Under the pieces are notes generated by a model. It saw only the letters and a program-made list of their open reading frames with translations. It did not search any database and was not told the DNA's origin. From the NCBI GenBank assembly GCA_905147135.1, contig LR990041.1, forward strand, positions 20,273,907 to 20,337,906: a DNA stretch of 64,000 nucleotides, in the 5' to 3' direction. Both the position numbers and the translations under genes were made by a program. Positions 1 to 10,979 of the stretch are shown in pieces. The stretch's first letter is position 1, and the number at the start of each line of letters is the position of its first letter. The stretch is from Blastobasis lacticolella. Lineage: Eukaryota > Arthropoda > Insecta > Lepidoptera > Blastobasidae.

Positions 1-299
1 ATATGTTGAATAAACGTATTATTATGTTATATATAATAAATCAACGTATTATATTACATTAAGTATAGTTCGAATTTATCCTTGCACGTGCAAGAAGTGT
101 TGAGTTTAGTTCGTATTTCACGCACCGACATTTTGTGCACCACTCTTTGCACTTGCAAGACAGTTCTTTGGAATTGACGCTAGCATCAGGTAGTGCCTTC
201 CATAACCGTTGTTATTTTTTTGCCATCTTCAAGTGCATGGATCCAGTACTTTGGGGTCTTTATTCAGACAGTGGGTCCAAATTTGTGTCTGGTTTGCCG

Positions 300-540
300 C
301 TCTGTTTACATGTTAGAGTGCGTCTTGCGTTAGACTTGATGAACGCTGTAACAGGACGCATCAGGAACATTGCCTGCCAGCTTCTTTCTGCCTCCGGCCA
401 GCCAATACCCGTACTAGAGGAGATGTCAGTCACGATGTATGTATGCGTGTCAGCGTACATTTAAAAAGGTCACTGTGGCTGAAATTATGGACAACTGCAT
501 CTTGGGACTAGACTTCATAAAGAAACTTACACACTGATGG
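300..540 (+). pseudogene. Gypsy protease-like domain fragment, copy A
   Basis: Aligns by eye with the cleaner copy at 8632-8886. Shared blocks are the DLMNAVTGRI start, the GQPIPVL core and the hydrophobic CILGLDF motif near 500-520, which is the C-terminal flap-side strand of retropepsins (usual form ILGxDF/L). The catalytic DTG/DSG triad is not visible in this remnant. A stop and frameshift near 463 split the domain. It would have cleaved the Gag-Pol polyprotein in the live element. Confidence 0.6.
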
Positions 541-1082
541 AATTTTTAAGTGTGGTAATGAGGAGATACTTGACACTTCACATTTAGAGGAACCACTGGG
601 AAAGTAACTTGCCTGAACAAAATTATAGTACCTACACGAGCACAGGCTCAAGTAAAGGTGAAATTGCAATCGGCTAGTAAGAACGAGCCGAATAGATGTG
701 TACTGGTGAAGGATACGCCGCGCGCCTACAAAATAACGACTCGAAAACAAATAACAGCAAAAACCCTTGTCAATGGAAGCACAATTGCAGTGGTGAGGGT
801 TGTAAATCTGCACGACCACGACGTTTGCTTGCATGAAGGCGATGTTGTTGGAAACAGCGAGGAAGTTGTCTAGATGAAAAAGTGCCAATCAACACCTACC
901 TCAGATGAGACGAACGCTAAAAATAGTAGTGCTATTACCAAACTTATTGATAGATGCAAAGGAACACTAAGTTCACAGATCATGATCGCCAAGAGATCTG
1001 CTAGATCGTGGATATCTGCTCTTCCTAAGATGGAAGTCTTGGAAGGACTTCGCAGTTCAACGCAGGATCAAGTCCATGGTGT

Positions 1083-1515
1083 TCAACAGTAGTCTTAGTC
1101 AAGAAGAAAGATGGCGGCATTTATTTTTGCGTGGACTACCGACGATTGAATGAAATTACAAAGAAGGACAGCTATTTATTGCCTCGTATCGACGACACTT
1201 TGGAAACCCTGAGTGGCATGCACTGGTTCTCAACCATGGATCTTAAGTCTGACTATTGGCATCCTCATCCAAAGAATAAGGATGAGACAGCTTTTTCCAC
1301 AGGAAAAGGACTATGGCAGTTCAATGTTATGCCTTTCGGACTGTGCAACGCACCTGCCACTTTCGAAAGACTCAAATAATATGTACGAACAGGATTATTG
1401 TAACATGCCTGCCTTGTCTATTTGGATGATTTCATTATCATGGGTCGCGATTTTGAGGATCATTTACGTAACTTCGAACAAGTCTTAAGGAAAATTGAGT
1501 ACCTACCTACCTCGA
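1083..1515 (+). pseudogene. Gypsy reverse transcriptase fragment, copy A
   Basis: Palm and fingers of a Ty3/Gypsy RT. Visible blocks are VDYRRLNEITKKDSYLLPRI (fingers), FSTMDLKSDYW (first catalytic Asp in the LDL/MDL block), FNVMPFGLCNAPATFERL, then after a stop at 1377-1379 a YLDDFIIMGRDFEDHL block with the catalytic YxDD. The segment needs at least two frame changes. The stretch 1515-1780 carries only weakly recognisable connection sequence. Confidence 0.9.
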
Positions 1516-1779
1516 TCATATCGACACCAGTGACCAAACAGACCCAGAAAAAGTTGAAGCACTACAGCTTACTCCAAAGGACTAAATGGAAGTTCGGGCA
1601 TTTTTCGAGCTGTGCTCATACTGACGGTTTGTTACAGGATTCTCTTGCAAAGCCACTACATCGTCTGACTGAAGACAACTAACCATTCCGCTGGGATGAG
1701 CTCTGCGAGGATTCCCTTCAAAGACTGATAAAATGCCTTTGCGAATATCCTATATTAAGATGTACCCACAACACAGCGG

Positions 1780-2420
1780 TCAGTTTATTGTGAACACAGA
1801 TGCAAGCAACACGGCGATCGGACAAGTTTTGTCGCAGAACTATTAGTTCGTGACTATTACTAAACGTAGTATTTACTTATAACGTAATCTGTGACTATTA
1901 CTATGTCACAGAACACCTTAGTGGGAAGGCTCATGGATGCTTTATCGAGGAGGCCTTACTCGGAGGAATGTAAGCACTGCATTAAACAGAAATTAAAGGA
2001 ATTTCCAGTAAGGCTTACAAGGGAATGCCCTTCACGACACTGGGAGAATGAAGCTATGACAGAATTTCAAGAAGATGATGAAGATATCTGGCTAATCACC
2101 GCATGGAAGGAAGGTGGTGTGGAGAAACCAAGATGGGCTAAAGTGGCATCTACAAGCGCTATCACTAAAGTGTATTGGGCTCAATGGGACAGCTGCAGAG
2201 CGGTATACTTTACCGAAAATGGGAAAAGCCTTACGGCAGAGAGTATCACCTTTAGATAGTTGTTCCACCGGTTACGGTTTAAGACGTTCTCCAGGAGATA
2301 CATGATAGTGTAGCAGGTGGACATCTAGGGGTAAAAAGAACACTGACCAAAGTATGAGAAAGGTTTACTGGCTTCATTATTAGGAAGACGTGCAGATTTG
2401 CTGTTTACGCTGCTGCACAC
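1780..2420 (+). pseudogene. Gypsy RNase H and integrase N-terminal remnants, copy A
   Basis: RNase H begins with FIVNTDASNTAIGQVLSQN at about 1788-1844, where the Asp is the first catalytic acid, and is cut by a stop. The frame 1891-2259 starts with a DALSRRP block typical of the RNase H to integrase tether in Gypsy elements. Around 2290-2420 there is an HDSVAGGHLGVKRTLTK block, the HHCC zinc-binding start of integrase, also matched at 4560-4640 on the opposite strand. Compared with copy B, copy A lacks a piece after about 2410. Confidence 0.75.
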
Positions 2421-2653
2421 AACGGTAGGTACCTATGCGGGTACGCTGCGGCTGGGGCTAACTTCGCCCAGCTATCCACCAGCATACCAGCATCCAAGCT
2501 CCCTTGTAAATTGCTTTCTATAAGTAAAGCCTGATAGGTAATACCTACATATTTATCTTTGCTAGAAAGTTATCTACTTATTATTATAGTAAAAAAAATA
2601 GGTATCTATCGAAAAACGATATCTAATATTACCATTCCCTAAATCAACATTAT

Positions 2654-4040
2654 TAGTCCCTTCCCTTAGCTTCAAATATGGCCCGGATAGTTCACTTCCG
2701 GAAACCAGCACCATCTTTTAGTATGTTATTCTGAATAAAAAACAGCCAGGAGACAATCTCTATAGTGCTTGGTTCTCCAGTGGTGACGTCACCAAGATGG
2801 CCGCCGCCGCGTTTTGAAATCTGCCTTTAAAACAAACTGTATTGTACTTAGAAGTATGTGTGGGGCATCAAATGAAGCAGAATAAAATGTGCTACAATAT
2901 TGTCCATACATTCAACGATGTGAAAATTATAGATTGAGAGATATTCAAGTTAAAATGAAAATTTTGCAAAAAATAAATCCGTTTGTATTTTCTAACAACT
3001 AAACCGATAGTTTTAGAGCAAAATAATGTACAAAGAAAATAAAGGCACATTATGAAGCTATACAAAACTATTTTTATATTTATTTATTTAACTGTTTATT
3101 GTACACAATAATGATATTCAGAGAAATATAAAAGAACATAAGACACAACAGGCACTGCTTATTTCTAAAAATAAATTTCCTCCAGCATGCCTACAGAAGA
3201 GAGATGTTAGACTAAAGTAACGCAGATACGACGTGCACAATAATTGAATATTTAAATACATAAATATATTATATTATAATATATATGTATATAAAGCTAA
3301 TATAGACATATCATTAAAACAAGCGATATAAAATACATAAATATATAAGTTATGGACTAGACAGGGAAAGATAATATTCCTTGTCTCTCTTTTTAAATAT
3401 AGACAGTGACTGACTGTTACGCACATTATGTGGCAGTGAGTTCCATAGTCTCGCTGCATGGACGGTGAAGGAATAGGAGAAGAAATCGGAATGATGGATA
3501 GGGATGGATAACAATGATTTTACATTGGACCGACAAGGCTTGTCTTGGGCCCGGGAGAAGTGGAAGGAGTTGCGGAGATATGAGGGAGCAGAGGGATTGT
3601 TGAGGATATTGTAGAGCATAGAAAGGACATGAGCGTTCTTGCGATAACGAATTGGTAGCCAATTGAGCTGCGATCGATAAAGAGAGATATGACCAAAAAT
3701 AAACCTTATGCAGACATTTTGCAAACGCTCAATAATCCCAATCGGTAAATAAATAAGCGAGATATTGTAATTTTTCCCTAGCAACGGGCACCACTTGAAG
3801 CGCCTTACGATTGTTTTAATTTGCGTGAATTGCGTGAATTAATGACTTTAAATAAAAAAAGTAATAAGTTTAAGTAATGTATATGTAAAATAATCGTATT
3901 ATTATGTTTTGTTTTCAAGTACAAAAAATAAATCTGTTTGTAAATTTTAACAACTTTACGAGTAACTTTAGAACAGAAAAATGTACTAAGATAATAAAGG
4001 CACATTATTAAGCTATACAAAACAATTTTTATAATTGCAA
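2654..4040 (-). repeat. R-unit, left inverted pair, interrupted by a LINE
   Basis: Non-coding repeat matching 9870-10957 as reverse complement. Landmarks are GGTTCTCCAG followed by a TGACGTCA-like site near 2775-2795, a GGCCGCCGCCGCG stretch near 2810, and GGCACATTATGAAGCTATAC at 3046-3065. The first unit is split by LINE DNA at 3079-3730 and resumes as ATAATCCCAATCGG. A second, truncated unit covers about 3920-4040. The small ORFs here are not credible genes. Confidence 0.65.
3079..3730 (-). mobile_element. 5'-truncated LINE, CR1/Jockey-like 3' end
   Basis: Minus-strand frame around 3350-3700 encodes the C-terminal end of a non-LTR RT: LQNVCIRFIFG, LNWLPIRYRKNAHVLSMLY, then AARLWNSLPHNVRNSQS, the hallmark tail of CR1/Jockey-type polymerases. 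The 3' UTR ends in ATAAA-type repeats at 3079-3100 on the minus strand. The insertion point is sharp, because the uninterrupted repeat at 10018-10032 reads straight across it (TTATAATCCC). A second copy of the same 3' end lies at 34979-35105. No target duplication could be defined. Confidence 0.8.
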
Positions 4041-4429
4041 TCAAATAAAAAACTTGTGAGATATTTCAATTTTTCTACGTCACTGATTTGAAATCATTAT
4101 AAATACTTACCTAGAATAGTAGCGACTTAGCGTGTAAATACATGTTGATTTAGGGAATGGTAACATGGGGTATGTGTTTATAATTGCTACTGTTTTAGAT
4201 TACTGTCTAGCAAAGATAAATATTTAGGCATTTCCTATCAAGCTTTACTTACAGATACAATTTAAAAGGGAGCTTTATGCTGGTATGCTGGTGGAGCTAT
4301 CGCGGGCGCAGTCAGCCCCAGCCGCAGCGAACCCGCTTAGGTACCTATCGTTGTGCATAACAGCCAGCGCGCATGCCCGAGTGGCCGCGCTAACCGATGA
4401 CCCGTGACCCGCGATCGCGAGAGACAATA

Positions 4430-5460
4430 CAGCAGGAGCCCCCAATGAGGTTATTGCAAATGCCGTACCCCTGCCTGTTTTTTGACAGCCGCGCAAATAC
4501 TGCATTTGCGACACCAATTCTGAACATCTTTCCGATAATGATGCCAGTGAACCTTTCTCTGACCAAAGTCAGTGTTCGTTTTACCCCTAGATGTCCACCT
4601 GTTACACCATTATGTATCTCCTAGAGAACGTCTTGCACCTTAACCCGAGGAACAACTACCTAAAGGTGGTACCCTTTGCCGTTAGGCTTTTCCCATTTTC
4701 GGTAAAGTATACCGTTCCGCTCTCCCAGCGCTTGTACTCGTAGGTGCCACTTAAGTCCATCTTGGTTTCTCTGCACCACGTTCCTTCCACGCGGTGATTG
4801 GTCAGATATCTTCATTATATTCTTAAACTTCCCTCATAGATTCATTCTCCCAGAGTCGTGAAGGGCTTGCCTTTGTAAGACTAACTGGAAATTCTTTCAA
4901 TTCCTGTCTAACACAGTCCTTACATTCTGTTATGTATTGTGGGTATTTGTGTTAGTTTTTAAGCACATTCCTCCGAGCAAGGCCTCCTTAATAGAGCATC
5001 AGCATTTCCATGAGCCTTCCCGCTGCTGTGTTCAGTGACGTAGTTAAACTCCTGCAGTTGCTCGATCCGTCGGGCAACCTGTTCTAATAGGTTTTTAAAA
5101 TGTAATAGCCACTTCAAGACAGCGTGATCATTACGGGTACGAACTGCCTGCCGATAATATACTCTTTGAGATGTTGTTGTGTTTTTACCACAGCCAAGAG
5201 TTTTCTTTTAGTTACACAGTGGTTCCTCTCTGGGCCGACTGCAACGACTTACTGAAGTAAGTAAACACGACTTCTGCGTTGCCCTGTTTCTATGAAAACA
5301 CTCCTCTGATCGCCGTGTTGCTTGCATCTGTGTTGACGATAAACAGACCGCTGGGTTGTGGGTATCTTATCTTAATAGAGGAGTTTCGCATAGGCATTTT
5401 AACAGTCTTTGAAAGGAATCCTTGCAGAGCTCATCCCAGCGGAATGGTTGTTTTCAGTCA
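4430..5460 (-). pseudogene. Gypsy RNase H and integrase remnants, copy B
   Basis: Minus strand near 5370-5285 reads FIVNTDASNTAI, the RNase H catalytic start. Near 4640-4560 it reads GGHLGVKRTLTLVRERFTG, the start of the integrase zinc domain, followed by a cysteine-rich stretch down to about 4430. Downstream the sequence enters the truncated 3' flank shared with copy A. Several frameshifts and stops are present. Confidence 0.7.
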
Positions 5461-5639
5461 GACGATGAAGTGGCATTGCAAGAGAATACTTTAACAAACC
5501 ATCTGTAGTATGAGCACAGCCCTAGGAATGCCCGAACTTCCTTTTTGTCCTTAGGAGTAGGCCACTTCTGTAGTACTTAAACTTTCCTGGTTTGGACACC
5601 CTCACTGGTGTCTCTTGTTTTGGTTACTCAGTTGAGTTT

Positions 5640-5965
5640 GCTCGTAAATATATGACATTATCGGGATGGCATCGGGTTTAACGTAAGGTCAACATCCTTT
5701 ACTTTCCTTAAGACTTGTTCCAAGTCGCGCAAATTATCCTCAAAATCGCGACCACTGATAATGACATCATCCAAATAGCCCAGGCATCTTGAACTCATCC
5801 TGCCCATATATCTATGAGTCTTTTGAAAGTGGCAGGCGTGTTGCACAGTCCGAAAGGCATAACATTGAAATTCCATAGTTCTTTTCCTGATGGAAACGCT
5901 GTCTTATCCTTATTCTCTGGATGAGAATGCCATTAGCCAGACTTAAGATCCCAGGTTGAGAACCT
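5640..5965 (-). pseudogene. Gypsy RT palm, copy B (3' part)
   Basis: Minus-strand frame 5876-5658 and its upstream continuation show FNVMPFG, KDSSTF-like and GYLDDVIISGRDFEDNLRDL blocks, matching copy A at 1210-1500. A short stretch corresponding to TGGCATGCACTG of copy A is missing next to the insertion breakpoint at 5970. The fingers of the same domain are found at 8064-8314 beyond the 2,090 bp insert. Confidence 0.85.
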
Positions 5966-5969
5966 CAGG

Positions 5970-8067
5970 GTATTGTAACGATAACTATGTACCATGAGCT
6001 CGTCACCGTAGTTGATGGACTTGGAAATGAATACGCATATCATACGCAGAGCAGTGTGTGGTTAAAATATGGTTTGCTTAATATGATTTCTTTTAACAAA
6101 TTCTCTCAAATACTTAACCAAAACTTGGTTTTGTAATAAACTTAAACAATTTATTTGACGATAAGAGAAATATTTTACTTCAAAAGCCCGTAATAATTTA
6201 CGCTGTTGATTGGTTGGACGACAGGCAAAATATCGTGAATATCTTAAATGTATGGCGTCAAGTTATGAGACTCAAGAAAAAATACTCACAAGTGATAGTG
6301 ATGTGAAATTCATACAAATACGTTCCAACGAAATATCGAAATAAATAATTGAATGAAAGTACACCTACATATTAAACGAGTCTAGAATTAAATTTTAATC
6401 TACTTGTTTGATGAATCAAATTGATTTGCTTCATAGGAATTAAATTTCTCTATACTCAGTCTGATGAAAAATAACATCGAGTTTATAGTAAGTACCTGAA
6501 ATGTCTTTATATTGTTTACATTATAAATTTTGGTCTAAAGAAATTACACATCGAATCCATTTGCTTACGTGTTTTTGTTTGCGTTGTTTATATTTAATCG
6601 ACTCGGTAAGTAAATAAAACGTCGTATGCACAAATCCCTATATCCCTAGCTGTGGTAACATATAACTATTTTCGGTTTATCAAGAACATTTTGTAAAATT
6701 TATGGATGTGCGGACGTTATAAGAGCAGTCGCTTTAGACCTCATAAACTTAGAAATATTTCATTTTTTGTTTGTTTGAAATATTGAACTGTGGGAATTTT
6801 GACGATTACGATTTAAAGCAAGGTGGCGAGAGTAGGAGAAACATGACAGTCAGCCCTTGGGTCGCGTCGCGTGAACATCATCGTATCCATTTCCGTAACT
6901 AAGGAACCCCAGGCTTTTTCCAAATTTCCTCGAAAAATTCATTACAACTCGCGTGTAGTTTGTTAAATTAATTAGTGCTTCATTATTTTGTGTTATCTTT
7001 CAGCTTTGTGTCGTTTCTTTCGTTCTCTATATCTATTTCTTAATCTACGTAGTGTCAGTGATTTGGTTTGTTTTACATTTGTCTTTGTTTCTAAGTTTCG
7101 AAAGCGTAAGTTACATTCTCATTACTTTTAAGGTAGTTAAGAGTATTTATCAGGGCTCTTAGAGATTTAAACATAAGTGTGAAAGGTGATTAAAACACAA
7201 ATTTTGAGGAAAATATTACCAAATTGAATATCATCAGTACTCACCCTCACTGAATAAAAAACTATAAAACTAACCTGGGACACAGTTTCGGATGTGACAT
7301 CGAATACACTCTAAGAGAATGAGTCCGGCACCAATCCCGACTTAGTCTTCGATGGCCTAGGCGCTCTAACTAAGTCTACGCCTAGGTTTGCCGCCGAATT
7401 CTGGTACGATATTGGCCCATGTTCCGTTTAATACACTTTGTGCTTTTAAAGCTTAAATGACATTTTCCTACGGACATAAATCTCGAGTTTTGATCGAAAC
7501 CTGGCCCGAGTCGTTATCGTCCCTCACACTAGGCACACAACTTACACACGCGAAGTAAATAAAATTCTAATAATAGTCTCTCCTTTGACTCGTGAGTCGA
7601 TAGGTAGGACCATAATAATGCCTGACGAGATGATTGGAATATGTGTGACAGTTTGAGCGAAGTAGACAATAGGTCACTGGTTCGTTTGATGTCGAAGACT
7701 TTGCTGGTTGGCTGAGATATAAGGTGTGATGGGAGTCTCAGTTCCTTATCGATTAGGTAGGTTCTCCGAGACCTTAAGGCCTCTATTCTTCCGGATATTC
7801 GTGCGGTTGAATTACAGAGTATTGCTATAAACTTACATATTCCTTGTGAAGTTTTTCAAAATGTGTACACAACGTAATGGGTCTGAAAATTTAATCAATA
7901 ACTAGACGATCATTCGCTTACGACCAAATCACAATATGTGAAATGATATTTATCATGTTGTGATAAATATCATTTCACTCTTTATATCTACTCTTTATAG
8001 GTAGATACTCGTATGTGTGTATTTATACAGACATATAGGTATTAGGGTGACTGAGAAGTTACAGTAT
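5970..8067. mobile_element. 2,090 bp insert with TG...CA ends and GTAT target duplication
   Basis: Insert 5974-8063 starts TGTAAC and ends GTTACA and is flanked by GTAT at 5970-5973 and at 8064-8067. It sits inside the RT domain of Gypsy copy B: the two halves of that domain meet if it is removed. Short TG...CA inverted ends plus a 4-bp duplication are what LTR retrotransposon integration leaves. No coding domain is visible inside, so it may be a very long solo LTR or a non-autonomous (LARD-like) element. No internal direct LTR pair was found by eye. A pyrimidine-rich leader-like stretch lies at 6950-7130 and a perfect hairpin at 7938-7978. Confidence 0.75.
7938..7978. repeat. Perfect 18-bp hairpin, 5-nt loop
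   Basis: Left arm 7938-7955 (GTGAAATGATATTTATCA) is the exact reverse complement of 7961-7978, loop TGTTG. It lies 85 bases before the end of the 2,090 bp insert. The role is unknown; position near the 3' end of an LTR-like unit could suggest an RNA structure, or the arms could come from a template switch. Confidence 0.85.
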
Positions 8068-8320
8068 CCAATGTGTCGTCGATACGATTCTAGGGATAGT
8101 TGTTCTTTTTTGTGATTCCATTTAGTTGACGGTAGTCCACGCAAAATCGTGTGCTGCCATATTTCTTCTCGACTAAGACGACTGGTGAACGCCATGGACT
8201 TGAGACGGTTCTATGACCATATTGCTTCTCATGTCTTCTAATAACTCCTGAACTTATTTTTCTTTTGCAATCGGTTTTTGCCTTGCTCGCTGACTGATAG
8301 ATCTTTCGCTTCAAGTGTCG
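8064..8320 (-). pseudogene. Gypsy RT fingers, copy B (5' part)
   Basis: Minus-strand frame 8314-8090 reads [20 protein letters not shown] then [17 protein letters not shown], the fingers of a Ty3/Gypsy RT equivalent to copy A 1080-1195. The frame is cut at 8064 by the TG...CA insert; the palm continues at 5965 downwards. Confidence 0.85.
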
Positions 8321-8631
8321 ATCCTGTGTTGTACTAGCGAATTCCTACCAAGATTTTCACCTTGGGAAGAGAAGATATTAACGAAGCGTACTAGATCTCT
8401 TGCCGATTTTGCTCTGCGAATATCTACGATTTTCTTTGCATCCATTAAGAAGTTCGGTAATAGCAGATCTATTAGCGTATCCTTCGACAGTACACACCTA
8501 TTCGGCTCGTTCTTACTAGCCGATGGAAACTTTACCTCTACTTGAGCCTGTGCTCGTGCAGGTACTAGGTATAATTTAATTCAGATAAGTTACTTTCCCA
8601 GTGGTTCCTCAAAGTGTGAAGTGTCAAGTAT

Positions 8632-8886
8632 CTAATCATTACCACACTTAAAAATTCCATCAGTGACATCGATTTTGCAGTTACGTTTCTTCATGAAGTC
8701 TAGGCCCAAGATGCAGTTGTCCATAATTTCAGCCACGATGACCTTTCGAATGTACGTTGACGCGCCTACATACATTGTATCTGTCATCTCCCCTAGGACG
8801 GGTATTGGCTGGCCGGTGGCAGAAAGAAGCTGGCAGGCAAAGTTCTTGATGAGTCCTGTAACGGCGTTCACCAAGTCCCGCTTCAC
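8632..8886 (-). pseudogene. Gypsy protease-like domain, copy B
   Basis: Eighty-four codons open on the minus strand. Blocks are RDLVNAVTGLIKNFACQLLS, GQPIPVLGEMTDTMYV, then a NCILGLDFMKKRNCKIDV stretch that matches the conserved ILGxDF strand of retropepsins. The catalytic DTG should lie upstream of this block and is not visible. It corresponds to copy A 340-545 with fewer lesions. Confidence 0.65.
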
Positions 8887-9042
8887 TATTGGCCTGACTA
8901 AGAGGCTCCTGTATCAATCGTCATCTTGCAGTTTGCTATAAGTTTTACTTGCATCCAAGCATACTCTGATGGGATGAAACCATGTCAAACTAGTCACGCA
9001 TTCACTTTAATTGAAGAATTTGTGGTTTACAAGTGACACAAT

Positions 9043-9261
9043 TGGCTCTGTGGTATCCGGCAAAGTAGAATAGCAACAACCCGTTACACTTGTGGGTGTC
9101 GTACAAGGCGACTAATGTTTCCGAGGCATAAGATCTAGAGTATCCGTAAGTTGGAAAATGAACAATACTGCGTTCTTCAACCCGCCTGCCAAGCCAAAAA
9201 CCTTCCCTTTCGTGGAAGAGGTCTTAAGTCATGCAGTGGACTAATATGGGCTGTGATGATG
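9043..9261 (+). mobile_element. SINE (GATGAT-tailed family), copy 1
   Basis: One of seven copies in this window of a 260-280 bp repeat. Landmarks are GGTATCCGGCAAAGTAGAATA near the 5' end, GTCGTACAAGGCGACTAATG, CAACCCGCCTGCCAAGC, and a 3' end GGGCTGTGATGATGA. Flanks AAGTGACACAA (9032-9042) and AAGTGCCATAA (9262-9272) look like a decayed 11-bp target duplication. The body is shortened relative to other copies. No tRNA-like A/B box pair is obvious. Confidence 0.8.
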
Positions 9262-9309
9262 AAGTGCCATAATGGATAAATATTCCTCTAATAATAAAAA
9301 GAGCGGCAT

Positions 9310-9566
9310 CATCATCACAGCCCATAACAATCCACTGCAGGACTTCGGGCTTCTTCCACGAAAGGGAAGGCCATTGCCATAATCTCCACGCTTGGCAGGC
9401 GGGTTGGAGATCGCAGTGCAGTTGATGTAAATCTACCCAGAAATATGCTGCTGCCCAACTTTCGAATTTGTCCCTTAGTCGCCTCTTACGACACCCACGG
9501 AAAGAGATGTGCTGGTGCTATTCTGTGAGGTAGCAGCACCACACACGACAGCGGCTCCACACACAC
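9310..9566 (-). mobile_element. SINE (GATGAT-tailed family), copy 2
   Basis: Inverted relative to copy 1. The plus strand starts CATCATCACAGCCCAT and runs to the 5' end around 9566. It is bounded by an exact 13-bp duplication AAAAGAGCGGCAT at 9297-9309 and 9567-9579; the AGAGCGGCA core is part of the host Gypsy leader (compare copy A at 290-305), so the SINE landed in copy B after that Gypsy was in place. Confidence 0.9.
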
Positions 9567-9869
9567 AAAAGAGCGGCATGCCAGGCCAAAATTTGGACCT
9601 ACTGTCTGAATAAAGGTCTCGAAGTACTGGATCCATGCAGTTGGGGATGGCAAAATAATAGCAACGGTTATAGAAGACACTACCTGGTGCTAGCGTCAAT
9701 TGCAAAGAACTGTCTTGCAAGTACAAAGAGCGGTGCACAAAATGTCGGTGGGTGAAATACGAACTAAACTCAGCACTTCTTACGCACGCAAGGATAAATC
9801 CGAACTATATTTAATGTAATATAATACGATGATTGTTATATATAACATAATAATACGTTTATTTTACAT

Positions 9870-10957
9870 ATACATTACTTAAACTATTGCTTTTTTTATT
9901 TAAAGTCATTAATTCACGCAATTTACGCAAATTGAAACAATCGTATGGCGCTTCAAGTGGTGCCCGTTGCTAGGGAAAAATTACAATATCTCGCTTATTT
10001 ATTTACCGATTGGGATTATAAAAATAGTTTTATATAGCTTTATAATGTGCCTATATTTTCTTTGTACATTATTTTGCTCTAAAGTTATAGGTTTAGTTGT
10101 TAGAAAATATAAACGGATTTATTTTTTGCAAATTTTTCATATTAACTTGAATATCTCTCAAACTATATTTTTCACATAGTTGAATGTATGGACAATATTG
10201 TAGCACATTTTATTCTGCTTCATTTGATATCCCATACATACTTCTAAATGCAATACAATCTTAAAGTAAATTTCAAAACGCAGCGGCGGCGGCCATCTTG
10301 ATGACGTCACAGCTGGAGAACCAAGTACTTTAGATATTGTCTCCCGGCTGTTAATGCGCTTTTTTACATACACATTACCTAAACTCATTGCTTTTTTATT
10401 TAAAGTCTTTAATTCACGTAATTTAAGTAAATTAAAACAATCGTATGGCGCTTCAAATGGTACCCTTTGCTAGGGAAAACTTACAATATCTCGCTTCTTT
10501 ATGATTCGATTGGGATTATTAAAATAGTTTTGTATAGCCGCATAATGTGCCTTTATTTTCTTAGGATTTTATTTTGCTCTAAAGTTATCGGTTAAGTTGT
10601 TAAAAAAATTAAAACGTAATTATTATTTGTAATTTTTTTATATAATCTTGAATATCTTTGAAACCATCATCTTTACACGGTTGTGCGCAAGAATAAAATT
10701 GTAGTACTCTTTATTTTTCGTAGTTTGATACCCTACACATCATTCCAAGTGCGATACACTCGGTTTCAAATACAAATTTCAAAACGAGGTGGCGGCCATG
10801 TTAATGACGTCACAGCTGGAGAACCAAGTAGGTACTTGAGAAATTGTCTCCCGACTGTTTTTTATTCAAATAACATACTTAACAATATACTAAAGGATGG
10901 TGCTGGCTTCCGGAAGTGAACTATCAGGACCATATTTGAAGCTAAGGGAAGGGACTA
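9870..10957 (+). repeat. R-unit, right tandem pair
   Basis: Two direct copies, about 9893-10355 and 10388-10850. Each begins GCTTTTTTATTTAAAGTC, contains ACAATCGTATGGCGCTTCAA and CTAGGGAAAA, and ends GACGTCACAGCTGGAGAACC. A unique terminal part (10851-10957) ends AAGGGAAGGGACTA. The pair is the inverted counterpart of 2654-4040. No protein is encoded. Confidence 0.75.
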
Positions 10958-10979
10958 GGACGGACATCACGACGCTGTA

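Larger units (their letters stand above)
1..2440 (+). mobile_element. Degenerate Ty3/Gypsy retrotransposon, copy A
   Basis: Remnant of a Ty3/Gypsy LTR retrotransposon read on the plus strand. Protease, reverse transcriptase, RNase H and integrase remnants occur in the usual order but in shifting frames with many stops. The first ~300 bases closely match, as reverse complement, the stretch 9560-9868 of copy B, so the leader probably continues left of the window. The integrase breaks off near 2420, and the 3' flank up to about 2653 (containing CCATTCCCTAAATCAACAT) is also shared with copy B at 4143-4330. The element was therefore already 3'-truncated when duplicated. No LTR is identifiable. Superfamily call is firm; the lineage within Gypsy is not determined. 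Confidence 0.85.
4270..9870 (-). mobile_element. Degenerate Ty3/Gypsy retrotransposon, copy B, split by insertions
   Basis: Same family as copy A on the opposite strand. Reading down the minus strand the order is leader (9868-9570), protease (8886-8632), RT fingers (8314-8064), a 2,090 bp foreign insert, RT palm (5965-5640), RNase H (5370-5285), DALxRRP tether (about 5030-4980) and integrase zinc domain (4720-4430). Two SINEs lie in the leader/gag part (9043-9566). Copy B retains integrase sequence missing from copy A, so neither is derived directly from the other. Confidence 0.85.
2654..10957. repeat. Composite segment bounded by long inverted repeats
   Basis: The outer left edge starts TAGTCCCTTCCCTTAGC at 2654 and the outer right edge ends with its reverse complement at 10957; the match does not continue outward. 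Inward, both edges are built from a repeated unit of roughly 490 bases, two copies on each side and in inverted orientation (left 2654-4040, right 9870-10957). Between them lies Gypsy copy B. No target-site duplication is obvious: the left flank reads ACATTAT and the right flank GGACGG. It may be a fold-back type DNA element, a transposed composite, or a segmental inverted duplication; the sequence alone does not decide. Confidence 0.55.

Noticed and set aside
2654..4040. 3' LTR of Gypsy copy A
   Set aside because: The unit has opposite orientation relative to the 5' and 3' sides of copy B, which direct LTRs cannot have.
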